A stretch of DNA of 64,000 nucleotides, from assembly GCF_007859915.1 (NCBI RefSeq), contig NZ_SJPM01000002.1, positions 809,919 to 873,918 on the forward strand, read 5' to 3'. Each line of letters begins with the position of its first letter. The stretch's first letter is position 1. The translations under genes were made by a program, and so were the position numbers. The notes beneath the pieces were generated by a model. That model was not told where the DNA came from, made no database searches, and was given only the letters and a program-made list of their open reading frames with translations. This document shows positions 26,672 through 35,862 of the stretch, piece after piece. The stretch is from Neorhodopirellula pilleata (GTDB lineage Bacteria > Planctomycetota > Planctomycetia > Pirellulales > Pirellulaceae).

Positions 26672-27597
26672 TCCAATTTGACCCTCGGGTCGATGATCGC
26701 GTACGACAAATCGACCAACGTGTTCATGACAAATAGCAACACCGTGTACGTCAGTACCATGCCCATCGCGAGCGTGTAATCACGCTGCGTCGCCGCGTAG
26801 ATGAAATGGCTGCCGATGCCCGGCAAGGCGAAGATTTTCTCGAGCACGAGTGATCCCGTCAGGACACTTGCGGTCGCCGGACCGAGGTACGAAACGACCG
26901 GCAAAAGCGCCCCCGGCAAGACGTGGCGTAAAATCACGGTTCGCTTGGGCAAACCCTTGGCGAACGCTGTGCGAACATGTTCCTTGGAGAGCACTTCCAG
27001 CATCCCTGCACGTGTCAGCCTCGCGATGTAAGCGGCCACGGGAGCCCCCAAACACAACGCCGGTAACATGACTTGTTTGAGCGTTCCCCAGCCGGCGGCG
27101 GGGAAGATCGGGATCATGAATACGAACAACAAAATCGCCAACGAAGCGAGCACGAAGTTGGGAATCGCGATGCCCAGCACCGCCGTCGCCATCATCGACA
27201 AATCGGCCAACGTGCCACGATAAACGGCCGATACCACTCCAGCGGTCACTCCCAACGTGATCGCAAACACGAGCGCGAGGATGGCCAACGATGCGGAAAC
27301 CGGGAAGCCTTCGGCGAGCACTTCGTTGACGGTGTAGTCTTCCAAACGGATGGAAACGCCCAGGTCGAACCGAGTCAGAATGCCGACAAGGTAGTCGGTG
27401 TACTGTTCAATCGGCGGCGCGTCGAGGTTGTACCGTGCGCGGAGCTGTCGTTCGATCGCCGGCGGCACCGTCCGCTCGCTACTAAACGGGTTCCCCGGCA
27501 CCAACCGCATCAACACGAATGAAACCGTGTAAACCGCCCACACCGTGAACAACATCCATCCAAATCGACGCAGCAGATAACCGAAAAGGTCTTTCAT
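26668..27597 (-). CDS. oppB: Peptide ABC transporter permease, OppB/DppB-like
   Basis: 309 residues with six predicted membrane helices. The family N-terminus LLRRFGWMLFTVWAVYTVSF and the EAA loop RTAFAKGLPKRTVILRHVLP are clear, as is the LEKIFALPGIGSHF signature near the end and the terminal DPRVKLE. It forms the membrane channel with the OppC-like protein. It overlaps the binding-protein gene upstream and the oppC-like gene downstream by 4 bases each, so the three are surely co-translated. Confidence 0.93.
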   Translation of the reverse strand: MKDLFGYLLRRFGWMLFTVWAVYTVSFVLMRLVPGNPFSSERTVPPAIERQLRARYNLDAPPIEQYTDYLVGILTRFDLGVSIRLEDYTVNEVLAEGFPVSASLAILALVFAITLGVTAGVVSAVYRGTLADLSMMATAVLGIAIPNFVLASLAILLFVFMIPIFPAAGWGTLKQVMLPALCLGAPVAAYIARLTRAGMLEVLSKEHVRTAFAKGLPKRTVILRHVLPGALLPVVSYLGPATASVLTGSLVLEKIFALPGIGSHFIYAATQRDYTLAMGMVLTYTVLLFVMNTLVDLSYAIIDPRVKLE

Positions 27598-29597
27598 CGA
27601 ACACTCTCCGGTTCACGGATCTTCAGCAACTGAAACGGATGAATGTCTTGGGGGCTCGGAAAGAAACCCTCGACACGCGGCTTGACCATGTTGATCCCGA
27701 CGTAGAAATAGATCGGGATGACTGGCATCTCTTCGATCCAAATCGATTCGGCCTCGGCGAGTAATTTCATTCGCGTTTGGGCGTCGGTTTCGGCGGCGGC
27801 TTGCCCGATCAATCCGTCGAACACCGGGTTGGACCATCCCGTGCTGTTTTGCGGTCCGCCGGTCACCCACAAATCCAAGAACGTGTTCGGGTCGGCGTAG
27901 TCGGCGATCCATCCGGCGCGGGCGATGTCGTAGTCGATCTGGTTGGTCTTGTCCAAAAAACTGCCCCATTCCATGTTTTGCAGTTCCAGTTTGATGTTCA
28001 GCGTATTTTGTAGCTGTTGTTGGATGACTTCGGCGATCGCCCGGTGTCCTTCGCTGGTATTGTAAAGGATGGTGACCTTGGGAATTCCGCGACCGCCGGG
28101 ATACCCGGCCTCGGCCAACAAAGCTTTCGCCCGGTCGAGATCCGGTTCCAAGCCCGGTGGCGATTCGTATCCGGCGATTCCTGGCGGGACGAGTGAATAG
28201 GCGGGCACTTGTCCGGCTTTGGTCACCTGTTCGACGATCTGCACTCGATTAATCGCCATCGCGATCGCGCGGCGAACTCGCGGATCATCGAGTGGTTTGC
28301 GGGTCGTGTTGATGCGGTAGAAATACAACGACAACATGGGTGCGGAATAAAAATCGTCTCGCTCGCGGAGCGTTTCCATCAGCGCCCCCGGTGGATCGGT
28401 AACCCAGTCGAGTTGCCCGGTTTCGTACATGTTCAGCGCCGTATTTTGCCCCTCGGTCGACAACGCATCGATCGTTTCGATCGCGACCGAATCCGCATTG
28501 AACCATCGAGGATTCTTGACCAATCGAACGCGATCGCGGAGGCGGCGCATGCCCACGACATAAGGTCCGTTGGAAACAATGTTTTCCGGCTTTGTCCACA
28601 TCGGCATGCCGTGCTCCTCGATGCAATGCTTGGGCACCGGGAACAACGGATAGTACGCCGTCAACGACGGGAAGTAAGGCAGCGGATCCTTCAAATGCAC
28701 GACCAAAGTATGGTCGTCGGGGGTTTCCAATGCGCCGAGTTTATCGAACGCGACGAGCACGTTGTGAATCCGCGCGGTCTGAGCGTCGGCGATCGGTGAA
28801 TCCGGGTTGGCACAAAACATCCGCGTCGAAACGACGTCGTCCCACAACACATCTTGGTTGGGGGTGTCTTCTTGGACCTTGGCGATATCGACGACGTAAA
28901 CCCACGATTCTTGCCACTGGCCCATCGCGTCCGCCTTGATTTTATCGTCGGCGTCGTCACCGAGTTGCGGTTCGGGAGGTTTGCGAATCTCTTTCAAGGT
29001 GCCGTATAGCATCGTTCCGCGAGGAAAGTTCTGGATGTTTGCCTCGCCGACCTCATCTTCGCGTCGGCCGTCGGGGAACGGTCGATCCCAAAGTTCAACT
29101 TCGACGCGATCATCGACTTCCACCACTCCCGTGCTGAAAGCTTGAGCATTCGGCAGGCTGAACAATTGGAAGTTGTACTCGCAAGCCGTTCCGGGATGCA
29201 GCATCCGGGTCCACGACCAGACGAAATCACGCGACGTGATGGGCGTCCCGTCCGACCACATCGCATCGTCACGAAGGTGAAACGTATAGGTCAGTTTATC
29301 GTCGGCGACTTCGTAACTTTTCGCCACGGCAGGTTGAGCCGACATGGGTTGCAGACCGGTCTCTGGATCCGGCGGCCCGTCGGGCAACATTTGCAACAAA
29401 CCCGAGAACGTGTTGAACAAGATCCGGCTTTCGGGAGACCCGGTTGCCCGGTGCGGATCGAGCGTTTTCGGGTCGGTGCCGTTTTGCAAACTAAAGTCTG
29501 CCGGTGGCATCGCATCGAACCGCGTCGCCCACACGACCGCCACCGCGATCACGACGAGCGACAAAATGACAAAAGCGCGTCTGAGTTCGAGAGGCAT
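27594..29597 (-). CDS. oppA: Peptide-binding protein of an ABC transporter, OppA-like (SBP family 5)
   Basis: 667 residues from ATG 29597. The N-terminus is a membrane anchor or signal (FVILSLVVIAVAVVWATRF) without a lipobox cysteine. Family-5 features follow: DPKTLDPHRATGSPE, the TYTFHLRDDAMWSDGTPI motif and NTTRKPLDDPRVRRAIAMAI. Usual members are 500-560 residues; the extra length comes from additional segments around 190-260 (including an acidic, Lys-rich stretch). It delivers peptides to the two permeases encoded downstream in the same overlapping operon. The ATPases OppD and OppF are not in the window. Confidence 0.92.
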   Translation of the reverse strand: MPLELRRAFVILSLVVIAVAVVWATRFDAMPPADFSLQNGTDPKTLDPHRATGSPESRILFNTFSGLLQMLPDGPPDPETGLQPMSAQPAVAKSYEVADDKLTYTFHLRDDAMWSDGTPITSRDFVWSWTRMLHPGTACEYNFQLFSLPNAQAFSTGVVEVDDRVEVELWDRPFPDGRREDEVGEANIQNFPRGTMLYGTLKEIRKPPEPQLGDDADDKIKADAMGQWQESWVYVVDIAKVQEDTPNQDVLWDDVVSTRMFCANPDSPIADAQTARIHNVLVAFDKLGALETPDDHTLVVHLKDPLPYFPSLTAYYPLFPVPKHCIEEHGMPMWTKPENIVSNGPYVVGMRRLRDRVRLVKNPRWFNADSVAIETIDALSTEGQNTALNMYETGQLDWVTDPPGALMETLRERDDFYSAPMLSLYFYRINTTRKPLDDPRVRRAIAMAINRVQIVEQVTKAGQVPAYSLVPPGIAGYESPPGLEPDLDRAKALLAEAGYPGGRGIPKVTILYNTSEGHRAIAEVIQQQLQNTLNIKLELQNMEWGSFLDKTNQIDYDIARAGWIADYADPNTFLDLWVTGGPQNSTGWSNPVFDGLIGQAAAETDAQTRMKLLAEAESIWIEEMPVIPIYFYVGINMVKPRVEGFFPSPQDIHPFQLLKIREPESVR

Positions 29598-29643
29598 GGG
29601 GGAGGCTTTTGGCGGTTGGCGGTTGGCTATTAGCGGATGGCAA

Positions 29644-30882
29644 CTAGCACGCGACGTCGGCGACCGCGTCACAGAGCCAGTCCATTCGATCTTCGTTCAT
29701 GCCGGCGACGTTGATGCGGCCGCTGCCGACGATGTAGATTCCGTATTTCGCTTTGAGTTCGTCGACTTGCATCGGGCTCAGACCACTGAACGAGAACATA
29801 CCCTTTTGGTCGAGTAGGAACTTGAAATCCGGTGCACCGGGTTGTTTCGCCATGCCGGCGACGAACAACTCACGCAGCGACGTGATTCGCAATCGCATCT
29901 CTTCGAGTTCGTCTTTCCACATCGCTGTTAGCTCGGAATCGGCAAGGATCGTGGCCACGATCGCCGCACCATGACGTGGCGGGTTGGAATAATTCGACCG
30001 AACGCAGCGTTTGAGTTGGCTCAGCGACGCGGCAGTCGCCTGGGCCGACGCCGCGACCAAACCGACCGCGCCGACTCGCTCGCTGTACAGACCAAAGTTC
30101 TTGCTGTAGGACGAACACACGATCGCTTCATCGACGTTCTCCAAGATCGTTCGCAAGCCGGCGGCGTCTTGCTCGAGACCGTCGCCGAATCCTTGGTAGG
30201 CGAAATCGACGAAGGGCAGCAATCCCCGTTGAGACAGCACCGACGCGATCTCCTGCCACTGATCTGGCGTCGGATCGACGCCGGTCGGATTGTGGCAACA
30301 CGCATGCAACAGCACCGCATCGCCGGTGCTCGGCTTCGTTTTTAAGTCGCTGATCAACGCATCGAAGTCGAGCGTCCGTCGATCGCTGCCTAGATAGGAG
30401 TACGAATCGACCGCCAATCCGGCGTCCTGCATGATCGCGTTGTGATTCGCCCAAGTCGGCGTCGGCAAGAACACACGCATCGGTTTGCCCGGGCCGGCCG
30501 AACATTGCGAGGCGAGAAAATCGGCTGCAACGCTCAGAGCCCCCGTACCGCCGGGCGCCTGAACGATGGCGACGCGGTCGGCGGGAACTTGGTCCCCGAA
30601 CACCATCTCGCGCACCGCACCGCGATAATCAGGCAATCCGTCGATCGAAAGATACCCCTTTGTCGTCTCGCCATCGAGAAGCTTCTGCTCGGCCGCTTTG
30701 ACGCAACGCAAAATCGGGGTGACACCCGCCGCGTCTTTGTAGACGCCTACCGACAGGTTCATTTTGTCGGCGCGGGGGTCGCTATTGAATGCCTCGGTCA
30801 AGCCAAGAATGGCGTCCGGGGGTGCTAACGAGATCGAATCGAAGCGATGAGGGGCACGGGTAGCCGAAGGAGTCGCGGACAT
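29644..30882 (-). CDS. Aspartate/aromatic aminotransferase, class I
   Basis: 412 residues from ATG 30882; the open frame reaches 30975 but the upstream part is not conserved. It matches the AspC/TyrB branch: the N-terminal DAILGLTEAFNSDPRADKMN, NLSVGVYKD, the PGGTGALSVAADF cofactor segment, HACCHNPTGVDPT and the PLP lysine in SSYSKNFGLYSERVGAV. It transfers amino groups between aspartate (or aromatic amino acids) and 2-oxoglutarate. The peptide-transporter binding-protein gene starts 46 bases downstream, so peptide uptake and amino-acid use may share a transcript. Confidence 0.93.
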   Translation of the reverse strand: MSATPSATRAPHRFDSISLAPPDAILGLTEAFNSDPRADKMNLSVGVYKDAAGVTPILRCVKAAEQKLLDGETTKGYLSIDGLPDYRGAVREMVFGDQVPADRVAIVQAPGGTGALSVAADFLASQCSAGPGKPMRVFLPTPTWANHNAIMQDAGLAVDSYSYLGSDRRTLDFDALISDLKTKPSTGDAVLLHACCHNPTGVDPTPDQWQEIASVLSQRGLLPFVDFAYQGFGDGLEQDAAGLRTILENVDEAIVCSSYSKNFGLYSERVGAVGLVAASAQATAASLSQLKRCVRSNYSNPPRHGAAIVATILADSELTAMWKDELEEMRLRITSLRELFVAGMAKQPGAPDFKFLLDQKGMFSFSGLSPMQVDELKAKYGIYIVGSGRINVAGMNEDRMDWLCDAVADVAC

Positions 30883-30989
30883 GCGGAAGTGGGGGCGCGG
30901 CGGTGAAAGATCCAGTAAGTCCAAGAGCTTAACCAATCCGACAAGCTTGGACCATCGGGTTCCGCCCACGAGCACCCGCCGGAAAGGGG

Positions 30990-31146
30990 GTTGTTGATTT
31001 AATCGTAACCCGAGGCGTCAGTTTTGAAGTCTCGCTTTTGCCTGTGGCATTGGTTTTTAGTAACCCGCTGCGTAAGCAAGGGATGAGTCAATATCAATCA
31101 TCCCTCGCTTACGCAGCGGGTTACGATGCAGACTAGATCAACAGTC
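30990..31146. repeat. B-type palindromic repeat
   Basis: TTGTTGATTTAATCGTAACC begins the element and GATGCAGACTAGATCAACAG ends it, giving TTGTTGAT/ATCAACAG outer complementarity. Inside are GTAACCCGCTGCGTAAGCAA and its partner TTACGCAGCGGGTTACGATG, plus the TTTTGCCTGTGGCATTGG linker shared with the 25-kb copy. Non-coding. Confidence 0.85.
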
Positions 31147-31437
31147 CGCAAGCGTCGGCGGGCAGCTCCGACCTCATGCTATAGAGTCTGTCCGATGGCT
31201 CGAAAAAAAAATGTAAACGCAGATTCGGTTTGCAGCGGCCACCGCTCCGTGATATTATCCAACACTAGTACTGCAAGTACGGGGTTCATTTCGTCAGTGA
31301 CTAATGCAGATGATCTTAAGTCCACCGGGGCTTAAGGGCTTACCAACCATAGTTGCCACCTGCGGAGATGGCCATGCGTAATGTTCTCCTCCCGTGCAGT
31401 GTCATAATCCGTAGGTACCTTTTCCGGAGTATTTGAA
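31147..31437 (+). promoter_or_regulatory. Leader region of the DUF1559 gene, no gene recognised
   Basis: About 290 bases between the repeat and the pseudopilin-like gene. An accidental 69-codon frame (31126-31335) is not convincing. A purine-rich CCGGAGTA ribosome-binding site lies 31424-31431, just before the ATG at 31438. The region is more AT-rich than its surroundings and should hold the promoter, but I cannot place its boxes. Confidence 0.4.
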
Positions 31438-32541
31438 ATGATGAAACTGAGGCGTTGGCGAACAGGCTTCACGCTGGTTGAGCTTCTCGTCGTGATCGCG
31501 ATTATCGGTGTGTTAGTCGGGCTATTGCTGCCCGCGGTTCAAGCGGCCCGCGAAGCGGCCCGCCGCATGAGTTGCAGTAATAATTTCAAGCAAATCGGCT
31601 TGGGTTTCCACAATTACCACGCCGCGTACAACCAGTTGCCTCGGCACATGGGCGGAACCCTCCCCGGTGCTTGGAACAACAAGCAACCCGGAAACGATCG
31701 CTCGCTCAGCGTGCTGGTGGGGATCCTACCGTTCATCGAGCAACAGGCGTTGTGGGAGGAGATCTCCAATCCGATGGAACGCGGAATTAACGCCAGCACA
31801 CCCGACTTCAACCCGATGGGTCCTGAACCGGAGGATGCGACTTATCCACCTTGGCGGACCACAATTCCCGGGTATCGCTGCCCGAGTGATCCCATGCAGT
31901 CGACTTCGGGCCAATTGGGCCGAGCCAACTACGGCCCATGTCTCGGTGACAATCCATGGTCGTCGCTGGACAACGAATCGGCCGCCGATTGCCGCGGCGT
32001 CTTCATTCCCCGTCGCGAAACCGGATTCCGAGATATTCTCGACGGTCTTGCGAACACCATCATGATGGGTGAACTCAATACGTACTCCAACAGGCGGGAA
32101 ATCACGACAGAGAATCGTGTGAGCCTCGGTGACATGTACAATGGTGACCGGGTGACGCTCAATCTCGCTCTTTGCCGGAATCTGATCGATCCGCAACGGC
32201 CGAATTTCTGGACAGCCACCGGCGGCAGCGCCCGCTCACGGGGAGCGGCGTGGGCATTCGCCCAAGCATCCCGAAGCGTCGTCCACACGATCCGGCCACC
32301 CAACAGCGAAAGCTGTCGCGATGGCTGGCACAATTCGGAAGGCCACTTCTCGATGTCAAGTCGTCACCAAGGTGGTTGCCACGTCTTGATGTCTGATGGT
32401 GCGGTGAAATTCGTCACCGATTCGATCGAAGCCGGCAACCAAGATGCCCCCGCCGGACGTCAAGGCACGGACACCGCCTACGGACTGTGGGGCGCATTGG
32501 GAACTCGTGATGTCCAAGAAGCGGATGTCGAAATCCCATAA
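31438..32541 (+). CDS. DUF1559 pseudopilin-like protein with N-methylation signal
   Basis: 367 residues. The N-terminus has the type IV pilin/type II secretion prepilin signal: a basic leader MMKLRRWRTG then FTLVELLVVIAIIGVLVGLL, followed by the planctomycete hallmark PAVQAAREAARRMSCSNNFK. The C-terminal region carries the family's H-x-GGCHVLMSDGAVKFVTDSI motif. This family is greatly expanded in planctomycetes; the proteins are presumed surface or envelope pseudopilins of unknown role. A strong intrinsic terminator at 32574-32607 makes it a separate transcript. Confidence 0.93.
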   Translation: MMKLRRWRTGFTLVELLVVIAIIGVLVGLLLPAVQAAREAARRMSCSNNFKQIGLGFHNYHAAYNQLPRHMGGTLPGAWNNKQPGNDRSLSVLVGILPFIEQQALWEEISNPMERGINASTPDFNPMGPEPEDATYPPWRTTIPGYRCPSDPMQSTSGQLGRANYGPCLGDNPWSSLDNESAADCRGVFIPRRETGFRDILDGLANTIMMGELNTYSNRREITTENRVSLGDMYNGDRVTLNLALCRNLIDPQRPNFWTATGGSARSRGAAWAFAQASRSVVHTIRPPNSESCRDGWHNSEGHFSMSSRHQGGCHVLMSDGAVKFVTDSIEAGNQDAPAGRQGTDTAYGLWGALGTRDVQEADVEIP

Positions 32542-32573
32542 GCTCGTGTGACAACGAAGAACTTCCGTTTACG

Positions 32574-32607
32574 ATCGGGAATGGTCTTCAGATCATTCCC
32601 GATTTTT
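32574..32607 (+). terminator. Intrinsic terminator of the DUF1559 gene
   Basis: ATCGGGAATG (32574-32583), a ten-base loop, and the perfect complement CATTCCCGAT (32594-32603), followed directly by TTTT. It lies 33 bases after the stop codon. Confidence 0.88.
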
Positions 32608-32692
32608 CGTTGAAACAAATCTATTGGCCGTCAATGCTGATGGCTTTGCTTGCCATCACCCGCCTGATTCGAGGCGGGCTCAATGAAACCGC

Positions 32693-35600
32693 GTGAGTAT
32701 GTTTCCCAGAATCCCATCAAGAATCCGGCTCTTCGGGCGGCCGGAGGGTATCTTTTCGGATGGCAGCCTTTCGGGAGCCCGTCGACGGCAACGGAGCGTG
32801 CTCGCCCGCCCCTCAAGCCGCATTTGCTTTTCTTGCATTCTCGCTTTGGTTACCCTTGTCGGATGCCAACCCTCCGCATCGGACACGCAGCCACAATCTG
32901 AGCCGTCATCACCTTCGTCAACAGCGCAAGCAACCGCACCGGAATTACCCGATCCGGATGCAATTTCTGAATGGATTCGTGAAGAGCAGTTTGATGAAGC
33001 GGCGAAGGCGACACGGCAATGGCTGACGACATCGCCCGAAAACCCTCAGGCCATTTTCATGATGGCTCGGATCCTAGCCGGGCAGAATCGATTCGCTGAG
33101 GCGATCGAATTGCTTCGTTCGATTCCCGCGAACGAACCAGCCGCAAAGCTGGCCGCACTGGGTCAAGCGGCGGACTGGTACTCCGAATTGGGCGAGTGGG
33201 ACAAGGCAGTCCGGAGCTATCAAATCTTACTAGAGCAGTCGCCACAGGCCGTCGTGGTACATCGCCGCTTGGCTCGCTTGCTCAATCGAAAAGGCTTTCG
33301 GCTGGAAGCGGCCGAGCATCTCAAATGGCTCTGCCGACAAGGAAACGTCGAAGAAGAAGAACTTCGTGCGCTCATTACCCTGTCGTTCGCATTTTCGGAC
33401 GAAGACGAAGTCAGCATTTTCGGTCCGATCGGTCCGGTCGGCCATGCCCGTCTGGCATACAGCAGGGAAGAATTCCAAAATGCCAAGGAATTGCTGTCGT
33501 CATCCTATCGCGATTCAGCTCAAGCCTACTCGCTTTACGGTAGGATTCTCATCTCTCAGCAACAGCTAGAAGAAACACGCCAATGGATTAAGGAACCGGT
33601 ACCCGAGTGCGAAAAACAGGCCGGATACTGGCTCGCGAAAGGCACCCTCGCTTTGCTCGAAAAACGTTATCGCGACGCGACCGTCTCGTTGGCCGAGGCG
33701 ATTCTGCTGGACCCCACTGACAAAGTGACGTACCTTCGCTACGGCGACTCGTTGAATCAGCTCGGACAATTCGAAAAGGCCCAACAAGCATGGCACCGCG
33801 CCGACCTGCTGCGACAGTCGGCAGTCATCGGATTGGACTTTGCTGAAGGAAAACGAACTCTCGAGTCGATCGAGTCACTCGCCACTATCTTGGAAGAATT
33901 GGGACGCCCGTTCGAAGCGTTAGGCTGGCGTGCGATCGCCGTCGGCTACCAACAAGATGCGCTATCCGAATCTCAAATCGGCGAGAAAATCTCTGAACTG
34001 AACCGTGAACGCCTCGAACTGATCGCGAGCGGACAAACGGCTTCCGAGGAAACCCTGCTGTGTGGGATCACAACGGTACAACTGAGGCAGCAATTTGGTC
34101 AACCTGAAGTGATCAAACAAGAATCCGAATTGGAAGTTCCTCCACCACCGACTGTCGTTCGATCCTACCCGGCGAAGTTCGCGAACATCGCCGATCAGGT
34201 CGGGTTGCGACACCAGTACGACGTCACCAACGCAAGCGACCCATCGCAGGTCGGCGTGTCACAGGAAATCGGCGGCGGGGCAGGGGTTCTCGACTATGAC
34301 CTCGACGGTCGTCCTGATGTTTATTTGGTTCAGGCCAACGCGACACCGGAAAAGCAAGACGGCCAAAAACCGAATGCGCTCTACCGCAACCAAATGGACC
34401 GTTTCAATGACATCACTGACATCGCCGGGGCGGATGATCGCGGGTTTGGTCAAGGAATGTCCGCCGGCGATATCAACCAAGATGGCTTCCCCGACATGCT
34501 CGTCGCCAACCTGGGCTCAAATCGTCTTTTCATCAATAACGGAGACGGAACATTTCAAAGCCGTCCGCTGGAGTCGGACCAGACGGCGTTGTGGACAGCC
34601 AGCTTCGCGATCGCTGATGTCTCCGGAGACGCTCTTCCCGACATCATTGAAATCAATTACCTCGACGAACAGCTAGCTTATTCGACCAACCTCGCTCCGT
34701 CCAAATACAACGCCGCGAAGGACAGGATTTTCGTAAACGACGTGACCGGCAAACTGCAGAAGGCGGTGACTTTGGGAACCGAAGGTGTGCCCGGTCTCGG
34801 CGTGATCGTGACTGACCTTGATAACGATCGCACCAACGAGATCTTCATTGCCAACGACGGCCGCCCGAATCGTTTATGGAAACGGCAACGACTCGGAGAC
34901 TCTGCCGAAACACTGCAATCCGACGCCATTGATCGAACTCGACTCACCGATCGCAATAACGATGCTGCAGATTCCGTACTCTTGGAAACCGCAAATCTAA
35001 AAGGATTGGCCGTCAATTACGAGGGAATCAGTGGAGCCGGAATGGGTGTCGCCTCCGGCGACTTCAACCTCGATGGCCGCATTGACCTGTTCGTGACCAA
35101 CTATTATTTGCAGCCCAATTTCCTAATGCTGCAAACGCGCTCGGGTCATTTTGTGGACGGGACTTGGCGGTACGGTTTGCACCAAGATAGCTACCGAGTA
35201 CTCGGGTTCGGTGCGCAGGCAATCGACGTCGATAATGACTCACGAGTAGAAATCGCGGTCGTCAACGGGCATGTTCATGACCAAAGCGACGAAGGCATTC
35301 CGTACCGAATGACGCCACAGTTGTATCGACATCAAGAAGACGGAAAGTATGCCATTGGCGAAGTCGACGACCCAACCCACTACTGGCAAACTCCCGTGCT
35401 CGGCCGAGGGCTTGCCCGATTGGACTGGAATCGCGACGGACGCGTCGATCTTTTAGCGACTCATCTCGACGCACCGACCGCATTGATCGAAAACCAAACC
35501 GAACCTGATCTTCATTGGCTGCAGTTGCGGCTCGTGGGCCGCGAAAGCGAGCGAGATGCGATCGGGGCCCGCATCAGCGTTTTAGCGTCGGTATCCTCTG

Positions 35601-35812
35601 AAGAACCGGAACAATCATTTGTGATGACGGCCAACGCTGGCGACGGCTTCGCTGTCAAAAACGAATCGATCGTCTGTTTCGGACTCGGTTCGTCCGAAAA
35701 AGCATTGGTGAGTGTGAACTGGCCATCAGGCCAAAAATCGGAAGTGAAAATCGCTGAACTGAACCAGCGTTATCTGCTGATCGAAGGCCATCCGGATCCA
35801 TATCCGGATTGA
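32693..35812 (+). CDS. Large TPR / FG-GAP / ASPIC-UnbV (CRTAC1-like) lipoprotein
   Basis: 1039 residues from a GTG at 32693; the ATG at 32699 is equally possible. A long basic leader ends in LALVTLVGC, a lipobox. Residues about 90-440 are helical TPR-like repeats (IFMMARILAGQNRFAEAIEL, YSLYGRILISQQQLEETRQW). Residues about 500-950 hold FG-GAP/VCBS repeats with calcium-type loops: DYDLDGRPDVYLVQ, DINQDGFPDMLVANLG, DFNLDGRIDLFVTNYY, DWNRDGRVDLLATH. The end (GARISVLAS...INWPSGQK-like NWPSGQKSEVKI) is the ASPIC/UnbV domain of CRTAC1-type proteins. It should be anchored outside the cytoplasmic membrane. The role is unknown; the family is common in planctomycetes, often near cytochromes, as here. 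Confidence 0.9.
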   Translation: MSMFPRIPSRIRLFGRPEGIFSDGSLSGARRRQRSVLARPSSRICFSCILALVTLVGCQPSASDTQPQSEPSSPSSTAQATAPELPDPDAISEWIREEQFDEAAKATRQWLTTSPENPQAIFMMARILAGQNRFAEAIELLRSIPANEPAAKLAALGQAADWYSELGEWDKAVRSYQILLEQSPQAVVVHRRLARLLNRKGFRLEAAEHLKWLCRQGNVEEEELRALITLSFAFSDEDEVSIFGPIGPVGHARLAYSREEFQNAKELLSSSYRDSAQAYSLYGRILISQQQLEETRQWIKEPVPECEKQAGYWLAKGTLALLEKRYRDATVSLAEAILLDPTDKVTYLRYGDSLNQLGQFEKAQQAWHRADLLRQSAVIGLDFAEGKRTLESIESLATILEELGRPFEALGWRAIAVGYQQDALSESQIGEKISELNRERLELIASGQTASEETLLCGITTVQLRQQFGQPEVIKQESELEVPPPPTVVRSYPAKFANIADQVGLRHQYDVTNASDPSQVGVSQEIGGGAGVLDYDLDGRPDVYLVQANATPEKQDGQKPNALYRNQMDRFNDITDIAGADDRGFGQGMSAGDINQDGFPDMLVANLGSNRLFINNGDGTFQSRPLESDQTALWTASFAIADVSGDALPDIIEINYLDEQLAYSTNLAPSKYNAAKDRIFVNDVTGKLQKAVTLGTEGVPGLGVIVTDLDNDRTNEIFIANDGRPNRLWKRQRLGDSAETLQSDAIDRTRLTDRNNDAADSVLLETANLKGLAVNYEGISGAGMGVASGDFNLDGRIDLFVTNYYLQPNFLMLQTRSGHFVDGTWRYGLHQDSYRVLGFGAQAIDVDNDSRVEIAVVNGHVHDQSDEGIPYRMTPQLYRHQEDGKYAIGEVDDPTHYWQTPVLGRGLARLDWNRDGRVDLLATHLDAPTALIENQTEPDLHWLQLRLVGRESERDAIGARISVLASVSSEEPEQSFVMTANAGDGFAVKNESIVCFGLGSSEKALVSVNWPSGQKSEVKIAELNQRYLLIEGHPDPYPD

Positions 35813-35862
35813 ATCAGCCGATCAGCACATTGGATCGAATAGCGTTGATTTCGTACCCCAGA

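Noticed and set aside
31126..31335. 69-codon frame before the DUF1559 gene
   Set aside because: It begins inside a palindromic repeat and has no protein-like features.
32659..32678. CCCGCCT/AGGCGGG stem just before the ASPIC lipoprotein start as a riboswitch or operator
   Set aside because: A 7-bp stem with a 6-base loop alone is too little evidence for a specific regulator.
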